Source: Gloeophyllum trabeum ATCC 11539
Taxonomy: Eukaryota > Basidiomycota > Agaricomycetes > Gloeophyllales > Gloeophyllaceae
Direction of reading: 5' to 3'
DNA length: 64,000 nt
Assembly: GCF_000344685.1 (NCBI RefSeq)
Contig: NW_006920417.1
Span: forward strand, 1,249,412-1,313,411
Below, one piece after another: positions 23,561-34,057 of the stretch; within the stretch, counting starts at the first letter, position 1, and each line of letters opens with the position of its first letter. The notes beneath the pieces were generated by a model. That model was not told the DNA's origin, searched no databases, and saw nothing but the letters and a program-made list of their open reading frames with translations. A program made the position numbers and the translations under genes.

Positions 23561-24576
23561 TCATATTATCATATAATTCACATATTCATCACAAATTAAT
23601 AGTCATAATATTGCACTACTACCACATATGTATTACAGGGATTACTTGAACTACCTTACAGCCATTTCAATGGATGCCACAACCGGCACGCAGCCAACGA
23701 CCTACAGCGTTACAGCCGATGGCACTATCCCGCACGCCCGGATGACCTGCCATACGCTGAACACTTACCTCGTCGTCATCACCAGCAGCCCCGCCACGGG
23801 GATGCGCCCACCACGCCGCTGAACTCAGTTGAAGGAGGATATGTACATTAGCATTATGGTGCCGTACACGGATACATTCGAGCTCACCTAGCTACCTATG
23901 CGGTCTCCGTCTGCCTCGAGACTACTGGCCTTCATCGCACCACACCTAGGACAACATCAGCTACGCCAAGAGTATGTAAGTTCACAGGTCATACCTGCTT
24001 GGACACCTAGAACAGGTTATTGGGGATTTACCAACCTGGTTGTCCACACTAGTTATTTGGCCCAGATTCCTCGTATCAGATATATTCCCCTACTATTCTG
24101 TAGCGCATAGTCAGTAGCAACTTCATGCTGGACCATGATGAAATGTAGCATACCTTCTTGACTCGACGTCTGCAACCCCGAACTCTACGCCCTGAGACCA
24201 AACCGAGCGCGCCAGAGCACCTAGCGCACCGTCAGGTTGTCATCGTCGGTCGTATCCTGCGTAGGAGGTGTATGGCCGCGAGCCCAAGACATATAGAGAG
24301 GAGAACTCGAAGAGTGGAAGGGTCAGTGGTGGTGGTCACAGTTGAAGTCGGACTTAGCGACGCGCGCGTCATAAGTGGCGCTGGCGGTTCGGCGGTTTCT
24401 CACGATACCACCACTACGCAAATCACAGAGAGCACTCGTACGTGTACTGTCGACGTTGAGGACCATCTCACTTCAAATACCGTATAAGCAGTATTTACAG
24501 AGTTCAATGTATTACATGTCAAAGATATAAATTAAATGCAATGTATGAGGGAATAACAATGGCCTTTGTTTCGCAT

Positions 24577-24752
24577 GGTGATATTCACCAATTGCTTGGG
24601 TACTGTCAAGCCCGCATTTTATGCCCGTGTAAATTCACCCGCTTTCTGGGTGAACTGGAATAGGTAAATTTCAACCGTGCAATCACCAGTACCCACTTGT
24701 CACCCACTTTCTGGGTGATTCACGAATTTCACCCGGTTACATGGTGAAATTA
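24577..24752. repeat. Right subterminal repeat block (TTTCACC / GGTGAAA)
   Basis: The same short motif recurs about eight times, often as facing pairs (GGTGATATTCACC near 24579), up to the terminal repeat. It mirrors the left block. Confidence 0.75.
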
Positions 24753-24774
24753 CCCGTCCTTGGGGCTCACAGTG
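24739..24774 (-). repeat. Right terminal inverted repeat of the CACTA-like element
   Basis: Read on the minus strand it begins CACTGTGAGCCCCAAGG and ends TTCACCATGT, in register with the left end. Confidence 0.85.
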
Positions 24775-24777
24775 CTT

Positions 24778-25206
24778 TTCACGCACTTGCTGCGACGACT
24801 AGTATGCCACGAAGCAAACATCGAGGTCACCACACCTTTCGGGTCTGCTTATTTGCGCGGTTTTCCGCGACAGGCACGCGTTGCCTTCCCGGGGTTCCGT
24901 CCCAGGGTCCATAACGCCGACTGTTCCGGAGCTTTTGAGTTTATGCTGCCATGTTACTTTGCTCCAATAAGGACTAGGTAGGTTTGGTTCGTCGTGATGG
25001 CAAAGGGAGCGTGCTTGACTGCTGTTGGTCCTTTACCTCGTCAATTCTGGTTATAGCAGTTGCGTAGGTCATTCCACAACGAATCTTCCGCCGTCCAGGC
25101 TGCAGCACTGATCGCAGCTGTTGAATTAAATACCCTCTGATAGAGCCGTTGCAAAGGTCAGCTTGGACAATAACTTCATCCCATTGTCTGCCCAGGGGCA
25201 AGAAGC
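24778..25206. other. Short intergenic stretch between transposon and F-box gene
   Basis: These 429 bases hold the promoter of the F-box gene at 25207. No TATA box or other motif stands out. Confidence 0.4.
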
Positions 25207-26196
25207 ATGAACAAAATTCCTCTTGAAATCTGCGAGAGGATGTTCTCTTTCGCGTGTACCGACGATGGTACTACAGGCTGCTCCTTGTCTCTGGTCTCTA
25301 GATACGTGCGCGATGCCTCGCGTCGCGTACGCCTGCAGTCAGTCGCTCTACAAACCTACCAACAAATGCAAAAATTCTGCGTCATGGTCGAGAACCTTCC
25401 TCCTCGTCATCGGCGGGTTCATCATCTCCTGCTCACCGGACCCACCAATCCTGATGCGCCCAATATGGATAATCTGGATAGACAGACACGTCTCCGCGCA
25501 ATCCGGGCCTGGAAGGATCAATTACAGGAGGAGGGCAAGGCAGCCTCCCTTATCGTTGCCCGTGTTGTTAACGCCATCGCCCCCACCGTTCGCGTCCTGT
25601 GCCTTTTCCTCCCAAGGGAATCCCAGATCGAGCTGACCCATATTGGTGTCCGCCTGCCTTTCCTCGAGGAAATCACGCTTCCGGACGCGAGCGTTCTATG
25701 TCCGCTCACCATCACTACACCCGTTGAACTATTTCCCAATCTGAAGCGGCTTCACCTCGCAGGTCCTTACGTAGACCACCTTGACCATGTGTTGAGGTTT
25801 TTACCTCAGCTCGCAACCTCCCTCACACATGTCCGCATTTCGGGGTTGGAGCAGAGCAGGCGTGACCCATACGAGCTGAGGGACGCCTTACGTCCACCCG
25901 GTCATTCCTCCTTCACCTCAGAGGAAGCACACGACCTAGCTAGATTTCCTGCCACTCTGCAGGAAATTATCGTGCAGATGGGTCCCCAGCCGTCTTGTGA
26001 CTTCCGGATATCCAGTCCGGGAGTCCTCCCGTACGAGCTTGTCCAAGGCCATTTTGTGGCTTTGGGAGATGAAATAGGCGGGTGCAAGATCACCGTGCTC
26101 GCACCCCAGAGGGACATGGACGAATATGATTTCGCGGAAGCCAAAAGACTGTGGCTCGACCGGGCGAATCAAGGCCCTGGGTGCTGGGTCCGTTAG
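25207..26196 (+). CDS. F-box protein, intact paralogue of the 5.5-kb gene
   Basis: An intronless ORF of 329 aa begins with the F-box IPLEICERMFSFACTDDGTT followed by GCSLSLVSRYVRD, the form found in expanded F-box families of Agaricomycetes. The rest has leucine-rich segments (FPNLKRLHLAGP, LTHVRISGLEQ) resembling degenerate leucine-rich repeats that would bind a substrate. It ends in an acidic/aromatic stretch and GPGCWVR. The gene at 5530 shares the signature, size and general order but is clearly diverged. The predicted role is substrate adaptor of an SCF ubiquitin ligase; the target is unknown. It lies 430 bp from a transposon, and this family is often found in such accessory regions. Confidence 0.85.
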   Translation: MNKIPLEICERMFSFACTDDGTTGCSLSLVSRYVRDASRRVRLQSVALQTYQQMQKFCVMVENLPPRHRRVHHLLLTGPTNPDAPNMDNLDRQTRLRAIRAWKDQLQEEGKAASLIVARVVNAIAPTVRVLCLFLPRESQIELTHIGVRLPFLEEITLPDASVLCPLTITTPVELFPNLKRLHLAGPYVDHLDHVLRFLPQLATSLTHVRISGLEQSRRDPYELRDALRPPGHSSFTSEEAHDLARFPATLQEIIVQMGPQPSCDFRISSPGVLPYELVQGHFVALGDEIGGCKITVLAPQRDMDEYDFAEAKRLWLDRANQGPGCWVR

Positions 26197-28168
26197 GTGT
26201 GTCCTAGCCGTCTCGCGTGCCAGCTCTGATGATTGCTGATTTCTCCAAAATCAAGGATTTACTTAGTCATTGTCACGTCTGCCATGAATACTGTACGTCC
26301 AAAATACCGAAGATACCGGCGTAATACTGTTTCCTCTTTTTCACTGCACCCATGTACTTCGGCCTATCTATTGCTGCGAGGCCTGTGCTCGAAGTTATGC
26401 CCCCGATTATCGAGCAGCCGTTGCCCGATACTGCTGCCATCCTGCTGCCATGAGTATTTGGCCAGCTGGTTACTGGCAACCAAGTTGTATGGAGAACTCC
26501 CGTGGTCCACCCCTCCTTACGAGCAATAAAATCTGCGTTCCCATTGGTCGAGAGGTACGGCACGCCCAATCCTCCTCTGCGAGCAGCTCGGCCTGAACGT
26601 GCTCGCCACCTCGTTAAAAAACTGCCATCCGTGTCCGTTGCTATACGCCCAGTACAGGAGTTGTCGGAGGTCCCGACGGCCTCTCCCCACGGACGACGGT
26701 GAGCCGCTACTAATTCTATGGCGTGGGGACCTCTGGGGGGGGGTTGAATAGCCTCTAGTCTGAACATCCTATGCTCTGACACCGTGCCTGATAGAGATGC
26801 CAATAGGCCCACTTGAGAGGAGGACTCGCCTCCAGATGGCAGAGTGCAAGAGATTTCAAGAGGCAGCTTTGTTGTCGGCGCATGTCCGGATGGGAGGGCA
26901 GAGAACCTTCCAAAGGCAGACATGTCAGGGCGCGATTGAGAGTGGGGGGTTATTGAGGAGCAGCTGTCGCTGTCCTGTCGGTCCCGTATTCGACGTTTAG
27001 CACAACAGCATCGGGCACATCGGCCTCTGTCGCCTATGATGCCAGAATTCGGCTCTCCTGCTTATTTCCGCCGATATTTCCAGCAAGCACTGCGCCGCGC
27101 ATATCGGTCAGATAAATCGCAAATTCAGCTAGAGCTTTTCCTACCGAGTGCGATCCCATTGGCTGTCGACTTTGTGCTCAGATAAAAATCTGTGCCACCT
27201 GAGACTACCTTTCGAAACCCCGGAGAGAAAGAGCACCATAAAGAGACGTAGTAACCATACAGATGTGTCTGTTAGTCGGGATCTCTGAATAGATCATAGA
27301 TGCGTTATTAATATCCGCTTGTATCAGATGTGCTGCACTTAGCGAGCGAATGGGCCAGCTATCAGCGTAAGGTAATTATACTGCGAACGACCACCGGAGG
27401 CTCCGACAGACTCAACTGTCGAACCCAGATATTTTATCAGCTTCGGCGGGCCCTCTTGTGGGCCGTTGCGGAGGACTGTGACTCATCATATCCGGCAGAC
27501 AGACATCAGGAAACCTGCCTCGAGGAAGAACTGATGAGTGCTAATGCTTGCGAAACACCTAAAATCGGGGATTTCTTGTTCAGAAATGTCGCTGATTACG
27601 TCGACCCGGCTATATCCTACCTTCCCGCTGAGGGGTTCATTCTCAATCTCGAGTCAACATCAACTTGAAGGTCTCGCGCCACACCGTTGACCCTCAAGAG
27701 ACTGCTCAAAGCATCATGCTTTGCAGATCGGCCACCTATAAGCTGCTATGAAAGACCATCGATCTAATATCCATCATTAACCTGTCAAGACGTGATGATC
27801 CAGGAGCATTTCGTACTTACCATCTTTTGTTGGAATGTCGACCGCTCTTGAATCGCACACGTTCCTACTCGGCATCTTCCGGACGTGGTTGCCAGAAAGG
27901 CTGTGGCGCGACATATCAAACACAATTACCCTTTCCTCCTGCCATTTCTGCGCTGTTCGCTGGCCCAACGTCGTCGACGTTCTGCTGATCGTATTGGTCG
28001 TTTCCTAGACCGGCAGGCTCCGCTGGTCTTGTCTAGACACAACGTCGCATATCCAACCTTGCGGCCTTGATTCTAGCTCGTTCATTTCCGGCTCGACGTC
28101 GACACTTCTTTGCAACACCAACCCTTTGCTAAAGGAGCTGTAAACACCTTTCATTGCTATATTCTCTC
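26197..28168. other. Intergenic, 2.0 kb, no supported gene
   Basis: A 216-codon frame (26273-26923, minus) is open, but it lacks a recognisable motif, splice signals or homology I know, and its composition (many Arg, Gly and Ser) suits a chance frame in GC-rich DNA. The last few hundred bases should be the promoter and leader of the Vts1-like gene. Confidence 0.4.
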
Positions 28169-30237
28169 ATGTCAACGACAACTCTTCAGCCTCCGGCGAG
28201 TCCTAGTCACTCGCCGGCACCAGGTGGCAACGAAAACGGCCGGTCACCGAATGTGCGCGCGTCCATGGGACCCTCTTCGCGCCCAGCGGGAAATAACCCA
28301 GGTGCTCCGCCTGTATCACCTCGTCCTGGCGCCATCTCAGGTGCAGGCAGGCCCACAAGTGAATTGCTTGGTGGCTCGGGCATGTTTCAGACGCCGGAAG
28401 GTGATTATCAGTGTCGTCCAGCGTGGGTTGTGTTGACACCGTACTCTGCATAGCTGAGGCTATCGACCAATGGTTTGAGAACCTCCAGAACTACGAGGAG
28501 ATGCTCGAGGATATGGCTGCAGCCTCGCTGGATGTAAATTTCAAGGAAGAACTGAGCGCCATCGAGCAATGTGCGTTGTCATGTTAACAGCTTGCCTCAC
28601 GTTCTAAATTATCTGCCACAGGGTTCAAGGTTCTTTCTGAAGCTGAGCGCACAGCCGCTCTTTACAGTCTTTTACAACATTCGACACAAGTACAGATTAG
28701 GTTCTTCATTACAGTTTTGCAGCAGATGGCAAGGGCCGATCCTATGACCGCGCTGCTCAGCCCTGCCGTTGGTGGCTCCATGCAGGCTCAGATGGAGGCG
28801 AAGTTGGCGAGCATGAATCTCAAGTCGCCGGGGCTTAAGTCCCCCCTTCCGGCCTCGCCGTCCGCTCGCAACTTTAGCGCTAATCGTCAATCGCTCGCGT
28901 TGGATAGCTCGTCGCACTTCCTGTCTCCCGAGTCTGCCAACTTGGCCTCTCCCAACCCCGGCGATCCGGCATCAACACTGGCGCAGCAGAGGGCTAAGTT
29001 GAACGCCAGGAATGCGGCGCATCGTATCTCCGCGCCTCCTCTCGCCTCCGGTGGTGGCGATGGCAGGACCATGTGGGGACAGAACTCGAACCAGCTGGGA
29101 CAGGTCGAGGAGCGTTCGCCTTCGCCGGCGCAGGAACTTACCATTCCTGCGCCGAACACATCTTCTGCTAGGCCCAAGAGTACAGACTTCTCTGGCTTGA
29201 CCAAGGCATTCCAGTCCCCGAGGGGCAATGGAAATGAGCTCGACAACGTTGCTTTGTCGCCCATGGTCGGCGACAGTTGGGCTAGCCAGGTCAACACTCC
29301 ATTGATGCCGATGTTTAAGAACAACCGTGACTCTAACGCCAACCTCGATGCCGCCGCAGCGAAATTGACGGACTGGTCCAGCAACGCTCGCGTCCCGTTG
29401 ATGTCCGACCCACCCAAGCCTGGCATGCGTCGTGGATCCAAGCAGAGTAACGACAATCAAAACAGTGCCTTCAACAACAACGGTCTCTTGGCTCCGGGCC
29501 ATCAGCCCGGCGGGCAGCAGCAGCGCAACGGCGGGAACGGATTTGCCGGCCAGGCCGGCTGGTCTGGGGCCAAGAGCCCGGCGCTCTCCAATACATCTTC
29601 GAACAGATTCGGCGGCAGCGACGACGGCAGCATGGCCGGCCTTGGAATGGGAGGCTTTGGGATGGGACTGGGCAGTCCCGGATTGGGTATGGGTCTGCCG
29701 GGTGCTGGAGGACTTGGCATGCCCGGCTTGGCTGGCATGGGCCAGCTGAACCCATTGATGAACATGAATATGCTTAACATGGCGAACTTGGGCGCGCTGG
29801 GCATGTCGCCCGAGTCGCAGTTGCTTGCAGCCCAGATGGCGGCCGCCGGAGGTTTCGGCCAGCCTGGGTTGAATCCGTTCATGGGTCTGCAGCAGCAACA
29901 GCAGATGAACAACCGTAACAACAATAACCGCGCTCCCGGGGGACGTCCTAGCGGCAACAAGTCCGCGAGCGGAAGAGAGAAGAAGGACGAGGAGGATGTG
30001 GACCCGAAGGTCCTGGAGGACGTCCCAGCCTGGCTGCGCTCGCTGAGGCTGCACAAGTACACGCCCAACTTTGAGGGCATGAACTGGCGGCAGATGGTCG
30101 TGATGACCGAGGCGGATTTAGAAAAGCAAGGCGTCGCAGCCCTGGGGGCCAGGAGGAAGATGCTCAAGACATTCGAGGTTGTCCGCAAGAAGATGGGCAT
30201 TGACTCGCCCGTCGAAGGCGGCGCTGGGGCTGCATAA
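28169..30237 (+). CDS. VTS1: Vts1/Smaug-like post-transcriptional regulator with C-terminal SAM domain
   Basis: Three exons (28169-28400, 28454-28570, 28622-30237) give 654 aa. The second and third exons carry the conserved region AEAIDQWFENLQNYEEMLEDM. A long low-complexity middle follows, rich in Ser, Pro, Gly, Met and Asn, with a Gly/Met/Leu run (GLGMGGFGMGLGSPG) and Gln/Asn runs. The C-terminal SAM domain reads VPAWLRSLRLHKYTPNFEGM, then MTEADLEKQGVAALGARRKM, the surface that binds RNA stem-loops in Vts1 and Smaug. Vts1 recognises CNGG hairpin loops and recruits CCR4-NOT to drive mRNA decay; the window also encodes Not2 of that complex. The ATG at 28169 is the first in frame. Confidence 0.93.
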
Positions 30238-30922
30238 ATGGATGGCCTCGCAGTAAATTGCCGCAAACTTGGCAACAAATTATGAATACGGCCCAAGGAG
30301 CTGTACGGATATTTCTTTTCTTTCCATTATGGTTATGGCTATCGGACGGATACATAATGACTCTGTCGATGCAGATTCAGCGTACGTACCTTTTCCACTA
30401 ATTGGCATCGTGCCCTGGTCCGGTGTTGACCTCTCGATTTCCTCTCATGTATTTACGATTAATCTGAAATATGGATACCTCTTTCTTGTCTCTTTTTTCA
30501 ACTCCTACTTGCAATCCCTGGCTGTTATTTGTGTGTCAGTCTAAATCTAAATAGGAAGTCACGTCAACGTTTAGGGGACCCAATTTTGCAGTTCTTTCTC
30601 CACCGTTGATGTTCACCGTTGTTGCAAGAATGATATGGTCTCTGTCGCGAACTTCCATTGTCCTTCACGACGGGGGACACCGGGATACGCCTTGTGGCAG
30701 TAAGCGCTGTGGAGTCGGGTAATATCTCGGTGTCGCGTCCCGTTTATAAACTGCGGTGAGATCACCTTCATTTGTAACGCCCCCTCCTCTTTCTATTTAC
30801 ACGACTTAGTGCTTGGCTGGTACCTTGGACTTCGTCATTGTTATAAGAGTGCCTGCGTATTTTTCTGCGGCATTCGTCCTTATTCCCATCTTTCACGACC
30901 ATCCTGAGGACCGCTGGATATC
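30238..30922. other. Intergenic, 0.7 kb
   Basis: The stretch contains the 3' flank of the Vts1-like gene and the GH16 promoter, and no supported gene. Confidence 0.4.
30842..30847 (+). promoter_or_regulatory. TATA-like box of the GH16 gene
   Basis: TATAAG lies 76 bp before the ATG at 30923 at a normal distance for a core promoter. Confidence 0.45.
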
Positions 30923-32387
30923 ATGATCTCGTCGAAATTGTCTGTAATTCTGGGTTTGATGCTGCCAGGCGCCTGGGCGACATCGTACTCGCAAATTATG
31001 GAATACGCCGGGCAGAGCTTCTTCGACGGTTGGGACTTCTACGGATCCTGTACGCTATTCGGTTCGTATCGTCGAAGGACACGAAAGAACTCATAGAATC
31101 TTGATAGTTGACAATCTCACCAATGGTGATGCCATGTTAGTCCGATGCGTCGATCCGCGAAGGATGATTGGGTGATCGAGCTTGAATTCGCAGCTTCGTG
31201 TCCGCGGACCAGGCGGAGAGCCTGAAGCTGGCGTACGTGAACGACGCCGGAAATGCCATCATGAAGGTGGACAACATATCGACTGTGGCATTTAACCAGA
31301 AGCGGAACACCATTCGTATTAATACCAAGGACCGGTACGATGTCGGCAGCGTGTGGATCACGGATATGCTGCATGTACCATTCGGGGTCGGTATTGACAT
31401 CACCGTGTATGATGCACCTCGCTGAGACTCTTCGCAGTGTTCGGTATGGCCCGCTTGGTGGTCGCAGGCTCCCAAGTGGCCAGATGGCGGGGAGATCGAC
31501 ACTTTCGAAGGCGTTAACCAGGTTACCATGAACCAAATGGCGCTCCACACAGAACCTGTATGTTATACCGGTCTCTTATTACAACTGACAAGTGACGGAC
31601 TCATTGTTGTAATTTGTAGGGCTGCACACAAGTTAGCCCCGTGCAATCTAGCCCCCTGGTCAACTCGACGGATTGCTCATTCGAAGCGAATAGCAACCAG
31701 GGATGCGTCGTGACAAACCCGACCACCCAGTCGTATGGGGAAGCCTTTGCGCAAGCCGGTGGAGGCATGTTTGTCACCGAGTTCGCGTCCACGGGTATCT
31801 CGTGAGTATTTCCACCGAGCTTTGTAGATCCTTACTCATGCGTCAACCTACAGAATATGGTTCTTCCCTGTCAGTCGCCGTCTGTTATTAAATTAATAAT
31901 CAGTTTCTTACCTTCCTACCAGCGTGCAAGCATCCCGAATTCACTGCAGGGAAACGCCAGCTCCGTGGATACCTCCACCCTTGGCCAACCAGTAGCGAAC
32001 TGGCCCAACGGCGGCTGCAACATCAACAAGTTCTTCCAGCCCCAGAGCCTTATCTTCGACATCACGCTCTGCGGTGACTTCGGTAAGCTCCCACTTCACT
32101 TCCTCATGGTCCCGATCCAACGGTGACTAAATCCATGCGTTCCCACAGCTGGCAACGCCGCGACTTTCTCCCAAACGTGCTCGGGCTCCTGCTACCCCGA
32201 CTACGTCGTCGGCAAGGGCTCGACGTACGACAACGCGTACTTCGAGGTGCAGTACGTCCGCGTGTACGGCGCGAACGGGAAGAACACGACCATCTCCGCG
32301 GCGCCCGCGTCGATATCGCGACCCAGCACGGCGTCTGTGGCGGGCATAGCTGCGGCTGCCGCCCTGCTCGGGGTAGCTTCCTGGTGA
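30923..32387 (+). CDS. GH16 endo-1,3(4)-beta-glucanase-like protein, secreted, possibly GPI-anchored
   Basis: A signal peptide (MISSKLSVILGLMLPGAWA) is followed by a GH16 domain spread over about seven exons. Visible family sequence includes FFDGWDFYGSCTLFVDNLTN, SVWPAWW and the catalytic motif GGEIDTFEGVN, where the two Glu of ExDxxE are nucleophile and acid/base. CGDFAGNAATFSQTCSGSCY and YFEVQYVRVYG follow near the end. The C-terminus has a Ser/Thr/Ala-rich stretch and a hydrophobic tail (AGIAAAAALLGVASW), consistent with a GPI-anchor signal. Such enzymes act on fungal cell-wall beta-glucans. One intron donor (GGGGTCGGTATT) restores PFGCSVWPAWW. A short segment near 31860-31920 is ambiguous, so one boundary there is uncertain. 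Confidence 0.9.
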
Positions 32388-32814
32388 GGAAGTGACGAGA
32401 GGAGACGCGATCTTGATAGGCGGTATACCTCGAGGACCTATGACATGTTCGCTGCCCGGACGGGTCTGCTTGACTCCCTTGCGATGGGGTGGCTTCGGCC
32501 ATCGCTTTTCGAGCTGGATTTTTTGCTATACACTGCCAGCTCCACTAGAACTGTATCGATAACTTATTCACGGACGCTTAGAAGTTACCCCTTCATGTAT
32601 CCACGCAATCTTGGAGCACGGCCTTCGCACTTTCCATGGACCTTATACGGACTAGTACATAATATACCAATATTTGCTCCCAACTTCACCCTGAAACATC
32701 ATAGCAATGTATGACATACACAGATCCCGTAATACTAGCAATACAGCTATTAACTTCTTCCTCGTTGTCCTCCAATTCTATCCATCAAAAAGATCCATCC
32801 ACACGATCCCAGAC
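32388..32814. other. Convergent gap between GH16 and SDR genes
   Basis: These 427 bases separate two stop codons and should hold both 3' ends. No gene or repeat is seen. Confidence 0.4.
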
Positions 32815-34057
32815 TCAATCCTGCATAGACGCCAACCCTTCCCTCACATATTCCTCGAACAAGCTCTTATACTTCGGGTGCCACCTACTCAGCGCAGGGC
32901 GCCCCTCGGCAATGTCGCCCGCGCCCCACATAATCCTCAGCTGGTCGACCTCCCTCCTCGTCTCGTTATCCGGACAGAGGATGTAGAAGTCGCCGTTGCG
33001 GACCTTGTCGAGCATGTACAGGACAGTCTCCTCGGGAGTCCACGCGCCTGCAGGCTTCTCCTTGTCAGGGGAGGCGCCGCCCAGGGCGGTGTAGGTCCAG
33101 CCGGGGCTAGGGACCGCGGCTGTAGGTGCATCAGGGGTCACAGAGGAGAGACGGGATACTTACATGAAGAGGTGCGCGGTTAAGTTGGTCGCGGGCCGTT
33201 CACGCAGTTCCCAGGCGAGCCCTTCGGTTAAGCTCTTCACGGCGGCTTTGGACGCATTGTAGGATGCGTTGCCACTGAACGAGTATGGGTCAGCATATCG
33301 CTCTGGACTTACTAGAGCAGACGTACGGGGGGTTAGTGATACCTTGCTTGGAGCCAGTGTTGATGATTACAGACTGGTTCTCCTGGTGGATCATAGGCTG
33401 GGCAGCGTGAATGGATAAGGCCGTCGGCGTCCTAATCTGGCTTAGTCTGACTCACCGGAACGAAGGTGTGCTGGACGTTAAGCACGCTGTCGCAACATTA
33501 GAGTTGGACATCCACGATCGGGGAGTAAAACACAGGCTCACCCAAACACATTCACATCGAACGTCTTCCTCCAGTTGTCCAGCCCCTCCCACGACGTACC
33601 TTTGGGCCCGATCGCGGCATTGTTCATTAAGACACCGACTTCCCCCCAGGTCTCGTACACCTTCTCCTTCAGCCTGACGACATCGTCGAGCTTGCTCACG
33701 TCGGTAGGAATGACCAGCACGTTGCCCTCGCCGGCGATCGCGAGAACCTCCTTCCCAGTCTCAGCCAACTTGAGCTCGTCCACATCCGCGAGCGCGACCC
33801 TCATCTGCAATCTACGAAACGCATTACGGTTCCGATCTTGATCGAACAGCGCTTGCCAGTGCCCACCTTGCCAGCTCCAGCGCAGCCGCCCGCCCGATTC
33901 CGCTCGCAGCGCCCGTGATCACCGCGACGCGCCCAGAGTGGAAGACTGGGTGCAGCTCGTCCGCGACGGGCGACATGGGCGCGTCAACGCGGAACGACGC
34001 TGCCCCCAATCCTGTCGTGAACGCAGGTCGCAGCGGAGACGGTCCTCGTGAGGGCAT
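32815..34057 (-). CDS. Short-chain dehydrogenase/reductase (classical SDR)
   Basis: The first exon reads RVAVITGAASGIGRAAALEL, containing the TGxxxGIG cofactor motif. The next joins as ARLQMRVALADVDE when the acceptor GTAG is used; the nearer CAG would break the frame. NNAAIGPKG and DNWRKTFDVNVFG follow, then INTGSKQGITN and SYNASKAAVKSL with Tyr and Lys of YxxxK. The C-terminal part (PGWTYTALGG and RRWEVDQLR-like sequence) ends EGLASMQD. All catalytic residues are present. It is not closely similar to the SDR at 16244, which has a different C-terminus. Substrate unknown. The gene is convergent with the GH16 gene. Confidence 0.88.

Larger units (their letters stand above)
23295..24774. mobile_element. 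Non-autonomous CACTA-like (EnSpm) DNA transposon, 1,480 bp
   Basis: Both ends start CACTGTG in inverted orientation. The terminal 36 bases of each end agree at 30 of 36 positions without gaps. The element is flanked by CTT at 23292-23294 and again at 24775-24777, a 3-bp target duplication, which together with CACTG ends is characteristic of the CACTA/EnSpm superfamily. About 250 bp inside the left end and 200 bp inside the right end are packed with copies of TTTCACC or its complement; such subterminal repeats are the transposase-binding sites of this superfamily. The middle (about 23600-24500) has no long ORF and no transposase motif, so movement would need an enzyme from elsewhere. The interior is less AT-rich than the ends and could be captured host DNA. 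Confidence 0.8.

Noticed and set aside
23628..23822. 64-codon frame inside the CACTA-like element as a possible transposase remnant
   Set aside because: Too short, with no DDE or Tnp2 motif; Thr-rich sequence without resemblance to transposases.
26273..26923. 216-codon open frame on the minus strand
   Set aside because: No motif, no splice-linked partner, odd Arg/Gly/Ser-rich composition, and competing open frames on the other strand. It is most likely chance.
28887..30296. Minus-strand frames of up to 360 codons opposite the Vts1-like gene
   Set aside because: They are antisense to a repetitive, GC-biased coding exon with a clear SAM domain; such frames stay open by composition.
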